From Clostridiales bacterium (GTDB lineage: Bacteria > Bacillota > Clostridia > Saccharofermentanales > DTU023): a DNA stretch of 8,747 bases. A program made the translations under genes and the position numbers. The first letter of the stretch is position 1. Every line of letters begins with the position of its first letter. The notes under the pieces are model-generated. The model saw only the letters and a program-made list of their open reading frames with translations. It was not told where the DNA came from and ran no database searches. Location: contig SFGY01000045.1 of NCBI GenBank assembly GCA_004556455.1, positions 1-8,747 on the forward strand. The letters run 5' to 3'. Shown here piece by piece: positions 1 through 6,599 of the stretch.

Positions 1-1352
1 CCGATAAGCATGGCAAAAACGAGGGCGGAGCCGGAAAGCCAGGGGGGTATGACAGAAGCTGCCGCTCCGGGGCCGCTCATCATCATGGCCATACCTCCGC
101 CATCCGAACCGGCGGCGGCGTTGTTCATGATATAGGAGGCAAGGTAACTCAGTCCCAGACCAATGCTCCCGCCTAAAAAGCCGATGAGCGCAGATTCTAT
201 GAGGAAGAGACGGCGGATCGTGTGAAGGCGGCATCCCAGGACCTTGTAAATACCAATTTCCTTCGTGCGCTCATAGATGGACATCATCATCGTATTGGCA
301 ATGCCGATGGCTGCAACCAGAAGTGAAATGCCGCCAATGCCGCCCAGAAAGATCTGAATCTGTGCGGATTGCTCCTTGATGCTCTGAATCCATTCCGAAT
401 CGGATTGAGCCTGCAGGCCGAGATCCTGGAGGCTTTTCGTCAGTTCCTGGGTATAGTTCATATCGTCGGCTACGACAATCAGATTGCTGTAGACAATTTC
501 GCCGGTGCTGCGCCCGCTTTTGGTGGCTGGCTGACCGGGCCAGGCTTTGCCCTTGAAGATGCGCTTCAACATACTTTCGGCCGCGGCCAGATCCGTGTAC
601 GCGCCAAAGTCCCATTCGCTCCAGCCGCTTGCCCCGCTGTCGATAACACCATCCGCTTTGATCAGATATTTTTTGGGTGGTTTCGGCGGGGTGCTCTCGC
701 CCTCACTGCCCGATCTGGCACTGCCATAGAGAGCGTCCATATCGTAGATCGCAATGCCCGTCGTTGTGTAAAGATTGACCTCCGGCTCGGCATTTTCCTC
801 CTCAGGCATGCCATAGGACATGAAGCGGTTCATATCCTTCGGATTGTAGAAGTTAAAATTGTACATCCGGCCAATCCAGAGCGGCATGCTGTCGCTGGCG
901 TATTCTTCGGGTGGGATCAGTGAGCCTTCGCTGAATTTCCAGTCGAGACTTTCCAGATAGGAGCGTGGATAGGCCGTGATACTCTGACCGTTTTCATAGG
1001 CGCCAATTTTGATCCGGCAGTTAATGTCAAGGATGGGGATGACTTCTTTGACATGGGGCAGTCCTTTAATCTCTTCTATGGTCTTTTCGTTAAGATTTTT
1101 GTTCTTGCTGCCTGCGGCACTGGGGCGTCCCATGCCATAGTAGCCCCCACCCATGGAATAGACCTTGATTTCGACCATCTGACGCTTGCTCATGATCGTC
1201 TGCTCCAGGTATTGCTGCTGAGCAATGCCGATGGACAGCATCACGACAATGGCCACGGTGCCGATGACCACGCCAAGCACTGTCAGCCCCGTGCGTAGCT
1301 TTCGCCGCCAGAGGTTGGCAAAACTGATGTGAATTTGATCCCAGATACGCAT
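1..1352 (-). CDS. MacB/FtsX-type ABC transporter permease (3' end outside window)
   Basis: Permease subunit of a MacB-type ABC system, working in the cytoplasmic membrane with the ATPase encoded upstream at 3831-4781. Reading from ATG 1352, 450 codons are open to the window edge. Residues about 20-43 (LRTGLTVLGVVIG and on) form the first membrane segment, followed by a ~285-residue extracellular MacB_PCD-like domain. The FtsX core follows: a second membrane segment at about 333-353, the family-typical loop ERTKEIGIYKVLGC at 361-374, a third membrane segment at about 384-408, and the start of a fourth from about 439. The loop between segments 3 and 4 is Gly/Met-rich (GGGMAMMMSGPG, 418-429). 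The start lies 11 nt after the stop of the preceding gene and has no strong Shine-Dalgarno sequence, which suggests translational coupling. Substrate unknown. The C-terminus is cut off; family proteins usually end soon after the fourth segment. Confidence 0.9.
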   Translation of the reverse strand, partial: MRIWDQIHISFANLWRRKLRTGLTVLGVVIGTVAIVVMLSIGIAQQQYLEQTIMSKRQMVEIKVYSMGGGYYGMGRPSAAGSKNKNLNEKTIEEIKGLPHVKEVIPILDINCRIKIGAYENGQSITAYPRSYLESLDWKFSEGSLIPPEEYASDSMPLWIGRMYNFNFYNPKDMNRFMSYGMPEEENAEPEVNLYTTTGIAIYDMDALYGSARSGSEGESTPPKPPKKYLIKADGVIDSGASGWSEWDFGAYTDLAAAESMLKRIFKGKAWPGQPATKSGRSTGEIVYSNLIVVADDMNYTQELTKSLQDLGLQAQSDSEWIQSIKEQSAQIQIFLGGIGGISLLVAAIGIANTMMMSIYERTKEIGIYKVLGCRLHTIRRLFLIESALIGFLGGSIGLGLSYLASYIMNNAAAGSDGGGMAMMMSGPGAAASVIPPWLSGSALVFAMLI

Positions 1353-1363
1353 CTGCAGTTATC

Positions 1364-3661
1364 TTATTTCATCAGGTCACGGAAATACGCTTCATCTTCC
1401 ATGGCCATGCGTTTTTTGCGGCGTTTGCGGCGGAAGCTGCTGATGCTCATGACAAGCAGGATGAGGAGGCAGACGCCCAAAAGAATCCAGGCCCAGAGGG
1501 GCATCAGGCTGAGGAGCCCCGAAGCCGGGCCATTCATTTCACCCGCCATAGAAGGATCCAGAGGATTGCCATTTTCATCCGTGGGAAAAGCATCCATGCC
1601 GCCCATGCCGCTCATGCCCGGGGGCATATCCATGGGATTGTCCTCCATGACCATCAAAGGAAATTCGATCTCTTTTTCTGTGGGCGCTCCATTTTCATCT
1701 TCAAAGCGCATTTTCAGCTTGCGTGGCTGATCAGGCGAAAAACTCTCCTCGGCTTTGATCATCATGTCGAGGGTCTTGCTCTCGCCGGAATTCACGTTGC
1801 CGAGGTAGGCTTCAGCTCCCGAAATACCCTGTCCCTCAGGAACCAGAACCGTGAGGTTATAGAGGGTGGTTTTGCCTTTGTTAAAGATGAGACAGCTGAG
1901 GTTCGCTTCCTGCCCGACATTGATCTGTTCCGGCATGATCTCGATCTTGCCGTGATCTACACGAGCTTCCTGATGCAGGGGAATGGAAATGGCCTCACGC
2001 GCCTGAATCGCCGTGGCCTTCAGATCTTCATACTCCATGTCCAGCTTGAGATTGTAATTGCGCTGCGGGACCTGGGAGGAGCTGACCATGTCGACTTCAA
2101 GATCGTAGTCGCCTTCGGCCTCAATATACGGGATGAAGAGCGAGGCCGCCCCGTTTTCGGTAAGGAAGGGTACGCTGCCATTCTCCCCGACCTGATCCGA
2201 GCTGAGGGTCACCTGGATGTTCTGGATGGCGGTAAGGCTTGAGGTGTTGTGGAGATGCACCGTGAGGTGAAATTTTTCGCCCCCTTTGACTTTTGCCGGA
2301 TTGGTTTCATAGCCCTGGCAGAGCAGGCGCGGTTTTGAAGTCGGACCGCTGTCTTTGTCTCTGCCTTCGCTGTCGCTCACAGGATCTCCCGCAATGTCCA
2401 CAAAGATGGAAAAATCTTCATCTTTGATTTCCTGATAGCCGTATTTATATTTGACGCGGAATTTGAGTTCTTTATAACCCGATTTAATTTTGCTGCGCAC
2501 GGTAACCTGGCCGAAGTCGCAGAGCACCAGAGTTCCCATCCCCTGATCGCCCATCTGGGCTCCGGGCGGCAGCGGGAAAAGCGTGCGACCCACCGCCATG
2601 GAATAGTCTGTGCGTTCGATCTCAAAAGGCCATGCCTCGGCGTCACCCGCCACCACCGGCGTCACCGAAATGATATCCGCCGGGTCGAAACCGCGGTTGA
2701 CGAGGCCAAACTGCAGATTCATCGCCTGTCCATACTGGCCGGACTGTGTGGGCAGCTGCGCAGGCGCTAGCAGAACTCTCTGATCCTTTTTGTTGGCCGG
2801 ATCACCAATGACACGGAGAGGGAAGCTGAGTTTCTGCTCGTAAATATAGCCACTGCTTCCTTCCTGAAAACGAATAATAAAATTCAGGTCGTAGTAACCG
2901 TCAGCCGCGTTTGGTTTCACAAAAAGGGGCGGAAAAACGACGAAGGTCACCTCTGAATCCGTGATCCAGGCACTGGGTTCCGGAGAGCCGAAGATTCTGG
3001 CCTGATTGACCTCAAAGGGGAAGTTATCACCCGCTGAAGCTTCCAGAACAACCTCCTTGATCTCCAGCTTTTTATTGGATATATTCTTTATTTCAAAATC
3101 CAAAAGGGCAAAGCCATTGCAGTAAACCGCGGCCATCTGCGGGCTGGGCTGCATCTGGAAGGGATATTCCGAGCTGGGTGTGAACGCAAAAGGATCGCCG
3201 CCTGAGGGTTGAGCGCCGGGTTCATTCTGCCCTGGCGCTTGCTGAGGCAGGAGGGGCGTAGGCAGCTGGATGGGGGGATTCTGGCCATTAGTGGCAGGCA
3301 GGCGTTTGCCGCTGCTCCCCCTGGCTGAAGGCGCAGCGGAATTTCTGTCTGAAATTCCCGCCGAGAGTTCTTCCGAAGCCCTTGCAGAGGCCCCATTAGA
3401 GGGATCAAGCGGAACTCCGTTAGAATTTCCGTCTGTGATTCTGATTGAAGACCCAACAGGTGTCCCTGCTAAAGACCCGTCCGAAGCCCTGGAGGGCATC
3501 GCCTGAACACCGTTCAGCGGGAAAAGGGTCATGATAAAAAAGAGCAGCAAGAGGAGAGCGAGACTGCGATATCTCAGCCGTCGATCCACTGTTTTTCCTG
3601 CAGCCGTTTGACTGCGATTCTCACTGGCATTTATCCGCCTGTTCTGCTCTGGCTTATTCAT
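1364..3661 (-). CDS. Exported, membrane-anchored multidomain protein (COG1361/CARDB-like) of an ABC system
   Basis: Surface protein of 765 residues from ATG 3661. An in-frame GTG at 3676 would add five residues, but GTGGAG there is better read as the ribosome binding site, nine nt before the ATG. A basic N-terminus and hydrophobic core (about 33-50) ending in VQA (52-54) form a signal peptide. Next comes a low-complexity Ser/Ala/Gly then Pro/Gln linker (about 55-175), followed by about four beta-rich Ig-like segments (roughly 180-290, 295-435, 443-567, 570-672) with phrases such as FEIKNIS, LQFGLVNRG, LTVHLHNTS and LSCLIFNKG, typical of COG1361 S-layer/CARDB/NPCBM-associated domains. A Met-rich stretch (675-710), a C-terminal membrane segment (716-740) and a basic tail follow. 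It sits between the ATPase and permease genes. Known: COG1361 proteins often neighbour MacB-like genes. Inferred: it is the extracellular partner of this transporter. Ligand unknown. Confidence 0.75.
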   Translation of the reverse strand: MNKPEQNRRINASENRSQTAAGKTVDRRLRYRSLALLLLLFFIMTLFPLNGVQAMPSRASDGSLAGTPVGSSIRITDGNSNGVPLDPSNGASARASEELSAGISDRNSAAPSARGSSGKRLPATNGQNPPIQLPTPLLPQQAPGQNEPGAQPSGGDPFAFTPSSEYPFQMQPSPQMAAVYCNGFALLDFEIKNISNKKLEIKEVVLEASAGDNFPFEVNQARIFGSPEPSAWITDSEVTFVVFPPLFVKPNAADGYYDLNFIIRFQEGSSGYIYEQKLSFPLRVIGDPANKKDQRVLLAPAQLPTQSGQYGQAMNLQFGLVNRGFDPADIISVTPVVAGDAEAWPFEIERTDYSMAVGRTLFPLPPGAQMGDQGMGTLVLCDFGQVTVRSKIKSGYKELKFRVKYKYGYQEIKDEDFSIFVDIAGDPVSDSEGRDKDSGPTSKPRLLCQGYETNPAKVKGGEKFHLTVHLHNTSSLTAIQNIQVTLSSDQVGENGSVPFLTENGAASLFIPYIEAEGDYDLEVDMVSSSQVPQRNYNLKLDMEYEDLKATAIQAREAISIPLHQEARVDHGKIEIMPEQINVGQEANLSCLIFNKGKTTLYNLTVLVPEGQGISGAEAYLGNVNSGESKTLDMMIKAEESFSPDQPRKLKMRFEDENGAPTEKEIEFPLMVMEDNPMDMPPGMSGMGGMDAFPTDENGNPLDPSMAGEMNGPASGLLSLMPLWAWILLGVCLLILLVMSISSFRRKRRKKRMAMEDEAYFRDLMK

Positions 3662-3830
3662 TCGACGTATCTCCACTTATACTTTTCTGAGCCGCAAGGC
3701 AGGGCACCGTTTTTTTACCGTGCCCGCCCAGGCCGCTCTTCCTGAGATTTAGTTTACCTCATCTCACTCTGCCTGAAGACTTCCTGCCGCTTCCGGATGA
3801 AAGCTATGGAGCTTCTGGCTGATGATGTTA
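3662..3830 (-). other. 169-nt intercistronic spacer with a bulged hairpin
   Basis: This is a long gap inside an otherwise compact ABC operon. The clearest element on the mRNA strand is GGGCAC (3725-3720) pairing with GTGCCC (3707-3702) around a 12-nt A-rich loop. A flanking GGC/GCC adds three pairs across one bulged base. No U-run follows on the mRNA strand, so it does not look like a simple intrinsic terminator. It might be an mRNA-stability or processing element that sets ATPase versus partner levels. No convincing promoter and no gene was seen in the gap. Confidence 0.4.
3671..3674 (-). promoter_or_regulatory. Ribosome binding site deciding the start of the COG1361-type gene
   Basis: On the minus strand GTGGAG stands nine nt upstream of ATG 3661. 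The core GGAG (3674-3671) is correctly spaced for that ATG, whereas the overlapping GTG (3676) has no comparable signal in front of it. This favours the ATG as start and reads the GTG as part of the binding site. Confidence 0.6.
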
Positions 3831-4781
3831 TTATGCTTCCGGCTGAGGGTTTTCTGCCTTTTCCAGCTGGAGCTTGTCTGCAGGTTCAGCCGCAGCACCA
3901 TCGGACATTTCGTCCCCCTGGTAGCAGAGGCTGCCGCGCTCCACAGAAATAATGCGGCCATCCTGGATACGGAATATACGATCTCCATACTGCGCAAGAT
4001 GATCGTCGTGCGTGACCATAATCAGCGTCTGCTGGTGTTTTTTACTGATTTCCTGAATCAGATCCATGATCTCGCGTGAGGTGTGCGAATCGAGATTGCC
4101 TGTGGGTTCATCCGCAAAAATAATCCGCGGGTTTACCACCAGGGCGCGGGCAATGCCCACTCGCTGCTGCTGGCCACCGGACATCTCGTAGGGCCGGTGA
4201 TAAATCTGCTTGTCCAGACCCATCATGTGCAGAAGAAGCCGGGCTTTTTTCGTGCGCACCGCTTTGGCTTCGCCACGGAAAATCAAGGGCAGGGCAACAT
4301 TTTCCAGCGCGTTCATGCTTGGAATCAGATTAAAGGACTGAAAGATAAAGCCGACATGGTCGCGACGAAAGGCGACCAGTTCATCTTCGCTGAGTCCCAC
4401 AATGTTGTGACCTTGAATGCGTATGGCTCCAAGGCTCGGAGGCTCGAGCCCCGCCAGCATGTTGAGCAGCGTCGACTTGCCTGAGCCGGAAGCGCCGACT
4501 ATCGAACAGAACTCCCCGCGGCGAATATCAAAACTCACCCCATCCAGAGCACGAACCCTTTCCTCGCCGAGGCGAAAAATCTTAAAGAGGTTGCGCACAG
4601 AGATGACCAGATCTTCCGCCGGGGCATCGGTGACGAGGGCAGAAAGCTGCTGAGCTTTCGCCGGCTCAACAGCATCCTCCGGCTCATGAGAGGCGGCCGA
4701 CCCAAGGGCAGCCTCCCGCACCTGTGCCTCAGCCTGCTGCAGCTGTTCATTCTGCTTTTGCTTTTCAATTTTCTTCTTCAA
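3831..4781 (-). CDS. ABC transporter ATP-binding protein, LolD/MacB family
   Basis: Cytosolic ATPase of 316 residues that should energise the permease at 1-1352. All nucleotide-binding motifs are intact: Walker A GASGSGKST (96-104), Q-loop Gln148 in FIFQSFN, signature MSGGQ (200-204), Walker B IIFADEP (220-226) with catalytic Glu225, D-loop NLDS, and switch His258 in VTHDD. The pattern FADEPTGNLD with NLIPSMNALENVALPL is typical of the LolD/MacB/FtsE group. Translation must start at TTG 4781: an in-frame TAA lies at 4799-4797, no Met occurs before residue 108, and AAGGAAG is ten nt upstream. A charged, probably helical extension of about 57 residues precedes the ATPase core, and a ~30-residue acidic tail follows it. 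The family is usually about 220-250 residues, so both ends are extended. First gene of the operon; substrate unknown. Confidence 0.92.
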   Translation of the reverse strand: MKKKIEKQKQNEQLQQAEAQVREAALGSAASHEPEDAVEPAKAQQLSALVTDAPAEDLVISVRNLFKIFRLGEERVRALDGVSFDIRRGEFCSIVGASGSGKSTLLNMLAGLEPPSLGAIRIQGHNIVGLSEDELVAFRRDHVGFIFQSFNLIPSMNALENVALPLIFRGEAKAVRTKKARLLLHMMGLDKQIYHRPYEMSGGQQQRVGIARALVVNPRIIFADEPTGNLDSHTSREIMDLIQEISKKHQQTLIMVTHDDHLAQYGDRIFRIQDGRIISVERGSLCYQGDEMSDGAAAEPADKLQLEKAENPQPEA

Positions 4782-4791
4782 AGGCAGAGGT

Positions 4792-4798
4792 CTTCCTT
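4792..4798 (-). promoter_or_regulatory. Ribosome binding site supporting a TTG start for the ABC ATPase
   Basis: AAGGAAG on the minus strand, ten nt before TTG 4781 and overlapping the in-frame TAA at 4799-4797. Together these leave TTG as the only reasonable initiator for the reading frame. Confidence 0.6.
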
Positions 4799-4809
4799 AT
4801 ACCGTTTTG

Positions 4810-4818
4810 ATTGTAACA
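4810..4818 (-). promoter_or_regulatory. Extended -10 promoter for the ABC operon
   Basis: TGTTACAAT on the minus strand is a TG-n extended -10 element (TG 4818-4817, TACAAT 4815-4810). No good -35 is seen 17 nt upstream, as expected for the extended type. The predicted transcription start near 4803 gives a leader of about 20 nt before the TTG, containing the ribosome binding site. A CTGATCAG palindrome (4821-4828) lies just upstream and could be bound by a regulator. Inferred by eye. Confidence 0.45.
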
Positions 4819-4820
4819 CC

Positions 4821-4970
4821 CTGATCAGCTCCAGGCTAGAATTCAGATTCAGGCTTCTTGCCTGAACTTCAGGCCAGAGGTGATCAACAATATCCCTGAC
4901 CAGGTCAGCAGCAATCGCGCGCTGATAGGACAGATCTGGAATCCGGGATGTTTTTCAGCCTGAATCAGGC
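4821..4970. repeat. Inverted-repeat-rich spacer with GCCTGAA/TTCAGGC arms
   Basis: Between pepC and the ABC operon, alternating arms TTCAGGC (4848-4854), GCCTGAA (4860-4866) and TTCAGGC (4868-4874) can form either of two mutually exclusive hairpins. A further GCCTGA-A-TCAGGC (4958-4970) overlaps the pepC stop codon. Other palindromes are CTGATCAG (4821-4828) and CTGACC-A-GGTCAG (4896-4908). None is followed by a clear U-tract on the minus strand, so an ordinary intrinsic terminator for pepC is not evident. The arms lie about 45-70 nt upstream of the predicted ABC transcription start, where a regulator could bind. Confidence 0.5.
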
Positions 4971-6302
4971 CATCTTGTCCCAGGGCTCCAGGTAGAGGGG
5001 CTCTTCGCTCAGGCCTTTATGCCACTTTTTCGGCAGATATTTCTTGTCGATGATGGCTTCGAAGGCGTAATTGAGGAACCAGTCGTGGCTCATCGAGAAG
5101 GTGCCTTTTTTGCCATTCTCTTCGCCCCAGGAATTTTCCACGCGCCAGGTCAGCGGCCGTCCTTTTTCGTCGAGATCAACACCCGTGATATTCATGGCGT
5201 GACTGATGCTGGAATAACCGCAGAGAAAGCGTTCTTCCTTGTCAAAATCGCCGGTGTCCGGAAGGATCGTGTTATACGCAAAAAGCTCATTGTCGAGGAT
5301 GCCTTTTTTCCTGTCGATATCTTTGCCGACATCGCAGGCAAACCAGACCGGAACCCCATCCTTCACCGAAGCCAGCACGCAGTCCGCATAGACCTCCAGG
5401 GGAATATTATAGCCACCCGCCGGTGTGCTCTCGTTAACATTGCGAACATTTTTTATCTTAATGTAACGACCGACAGGTTTATCCTTGCGCGGATCGCAGC
5501 AGATGACAATGCGTTTTTCCAGTTCTTCACGGCCCACCACTTTTTCAAAAAATTCCAGCGGCGTGGTCTTCTCCATGCGGTGAAAATTCTTGTCCTTGTC
5601 ACGGTAGCTGAAGCTGAACTCTTTAACCGGATGCCCCAGGGCTTTCACCGCAATGTTATAGACATCCGCCAGAGCCTGGTCTTTGATCTTGCGCAGCTCG
5701 GCATCAGATTTTCCTGCCGCTTTGGCCGCGCGGATTTTCATGGCCGTATGGCGCAGACGCAGATCCATCTGCTTCGTCATCATGTAGGAATCTTCGGACT
5801 GGAAAGTCTCTGGGCCTTCGCTCTTGGGCACCAGACCGTATTTCAGGCAGAGCGGGACAAAATACTCCCAGAAGCCGCCATCGTAAACGGTCGCATCCAT
5901 AATGAGCTGAACTTCACGGTCGAGCAGATCACGGTCTGCCGTGCGAATGATCTCTTCAAGATAGGTATTCGCTTTTTCCAGCTTATCGTAGAAATAGAGA
6001 TGGGTTTCAGAAAACTCAAAGGTTTCCACATTGAGTTTTTCCATCACGATCTGGCGCAGCGTATTCAGCGAAGCAAAATACCAGCAGCGCCCCGATTTCT
6101 TCTGATTGGTGCTCTCACCCTGTTTCGTCTCATGCGAGAAAACAAAGGTATGACGTTTCAGCACCTCATGATTCTGCGCCGCCTGGTCGATACCGACCGT
6201 CGTGATCGCCTTTTCCACCGCAGCATTCAGCGGATCTTTATGATATTGCTTCTCGAAGCGTTCAAGTTGTTTGAGCGAGATATTCGAAGTGATTTCAGCC
6301 AT
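4965..6302 (-). CDS. pepC: Cysteine aminopeptidase C (C1B, bleomycin hydrolase family)
   Basis: Cytosolic papain-like aminopeptidase of 445 residues, the usual length for PepC, which removes N-terminal amino acids from peptides as a self-compartmentalising hexamer in characterised members. The active site is complete: oxyanion Gln67 and nucleophile Cys73 in TNQKKSGRCWYFASLN (65-80), His368 in SHAMNITGVD, and Asn390 in WRVENSWG. The C-terminus ends in DKMA; in known family members the tail folds into the active site and gives exopeptidase specificity. The start is secure: AAAAGGAGA (6316-6308) lies five nt before ATG 6302, with a promoter-like pair upstream. It appears to be a single-gene unit, divergent from the arsR operon and followed after 183 nt by the ABC operon on the same strand. 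The likely role is general peptide turnover rather than part of either neighbouring system. Confidence 0.95.
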   Translation of the reverse strand: MAEITSNISLKQLERFEKQYHKDPLNAAVEKAITTVGIDQAAQNHEVLKRHTFVFSHETKQGESTNQKKSGRCWYFASLNTLRQIVMEKLNVETFEFSETHLYFYDKLEKANTYLEEIIRTADRDLLDREVQLIMDATVYDGGFWEYFVPLCLKYGLVPKSEGPETFQSEDSYMMTKQMDLRLRHTAMKIRAAKAAGKSDAELRKIKDQALADVYNIAVKALGHPVKEFSFSYRDKDKNFHRMEKTTPLEFFEKVVGREELEKRIVICCDPRKDKPVGRYIKIKNVRNVNESTPAGGYNIPLEVYADCVLASVKDGVPVWFACDVGKDIDRKKGILDNELFAYNTILPDTGDFDKEERFLCGYSSISHAMNITGVDLDEKGRPLTWRVENSWGEENGKKGTFSMSHDWFLNYAFEAIIDKKYLPKKWHKGLSEEPLYLEPWDKMA

Positions 6303-6331
6303 GGGAATCTCCTTTTATAGAAACTCCCCTT

Positions 6332-6360
6332 ATTATGCTTGGCCGCGCTCCTGAGTGCAA
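6332..6360 (-). promoter_or_regulatory. Sigma-A-type promoter for pepC
   Basis: On the minus strand TTGCAC (6360-6355) and CATAAT (6337-6332) are separated by exactly 17 nt. The predicted transcription start near 6325 leaves a short leader of about 22 nt containing the strong AGGAGA ribosome binding site. The 30-odd bases between this start and ATG 6302 contain no other signal. Confidence 0.6.
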
Positions 6361-6401
6361 GGCAGTTGAGGCCCATCTAATTGGCAATCGATGAAAGTAT
6401 A

Positions 6402-6432
6402 TTGACACATCAAAATATTTTGATATGATAAT
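6402..6432 (+). promoter_or_regulatory. Sigma-A-type promoter of the arsR operon
   Basis: TTGACA (6402-6407) is a perfect -35 box. TATGAT (6424-6429) follows after 16 nt and runs into a second -10-like GATAAT (6427-6432). The spacer is almost entirely the 16-bp palindrome listed separately, an arrangement in which a bound repressor would exclude RNA polymerase. The expected transcription start is about 6436-6439. Confidence 0.75.
6409..6424. promoter_or_regulatory. Putative ArsR operator, perfect 16-bp palindrome
   Basis: ATCAAAAT followed directly by ATTTTGAT is a perfect inverted repeat lying between the -35 and -10 boxes. ArsR/SmtB repressors commonly bind A/T-rich repeats of this type (ATCAA...TTGAT), and an arsR gene is the first clear gene downstream, so autoregulation is the natural reading. 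A single related half-site, GTTTGATATGA (6494-6504), occurs about 80 nt downstream in the leader and might be a secondary site. Confidence 0.75.
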
Positions 6433-6437
6433 GAGCA

Positions 6438-6581
6438 ATGGAAAAATGGCTGACCACAAAAAAGGACTTTAGCGCAAATACTTGTCTTGAACAGTTTGAT
6501 ATGAAAATCGAGAATGTGACGGAGATGCGGTGTGATACAGAGTTTTTGCGTGAGAGGCGCGATATGGGAATTTTAAAATGA
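6438..6581 (+). CDS. Possible 47-codon leader ORF, in frame with arsR
   Basis: A small open frame begins at ATG 6438, essentially at the predicted transcription start, and encodes 47 residues (begins MEKWLTTKKDF, ends RRDMGILK) with two cysteines. No clear ribosome binding site precedes it, so if it is translated it would be near-leaderless, which is uncommon in Bacillota. It stops at TGA 6579-6581, only 18 nt before the arsR ATG, and is in the same reading frame as arsR. I do not recognise the sequence. It may be chance coding potential in a ~160-nt leader, a leader peptide coupled to arsR, or the remnant of a longer arsR N-terminus. Confidence 0.25.
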   Translation: MEKWLTTKKDFSANTCLEQFDMKIENVTEMRCDTEFLRERRDMGILK

Positions 6582-6599
6582 GATGGGGATTTAAAAAAC

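Noticed and set aside
369..923. 184-codon plus-strand frame opposite the permease
   Set aside because: It lies over the extracellular domain of the MacB-type permease, whose motifs are clear; no ribosome binding site and no recognisable domain.
3764..3997. 77-codon minus-strand frame overlapping the end of the ABC ATPase gene
   Set aside because: It is out of frame with the ATPase, whose C-terminal motifs and stop are well placed, and has no start signal.
4958..4970. Intrinsic terminator of pepC at GCCTGA-A-TCAGGC
   Set aside because: The loop would be only one base without fraying, and no U-run follows on the pepC strand (an A-run follows instead).
5019..6320. 433-codon open frame on the plus strand, fully antisense to pepC
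   Set aside because: pepC on the other strand has all catalytic residues, a strong ribosome binding site and a promoter. The antisense translation shows no recognisable motif and no convincing initiation signal; it is a by-product of pepC codon usage.
6579..6581. TGA as selenocysteine or recoded sense codon joining the leader ORF to arsR
   Set aside because: No downstream hairpin of SECIS type was evident, ArsR proteins do not require such an extension, and TGA ends pepC and arsR normally.
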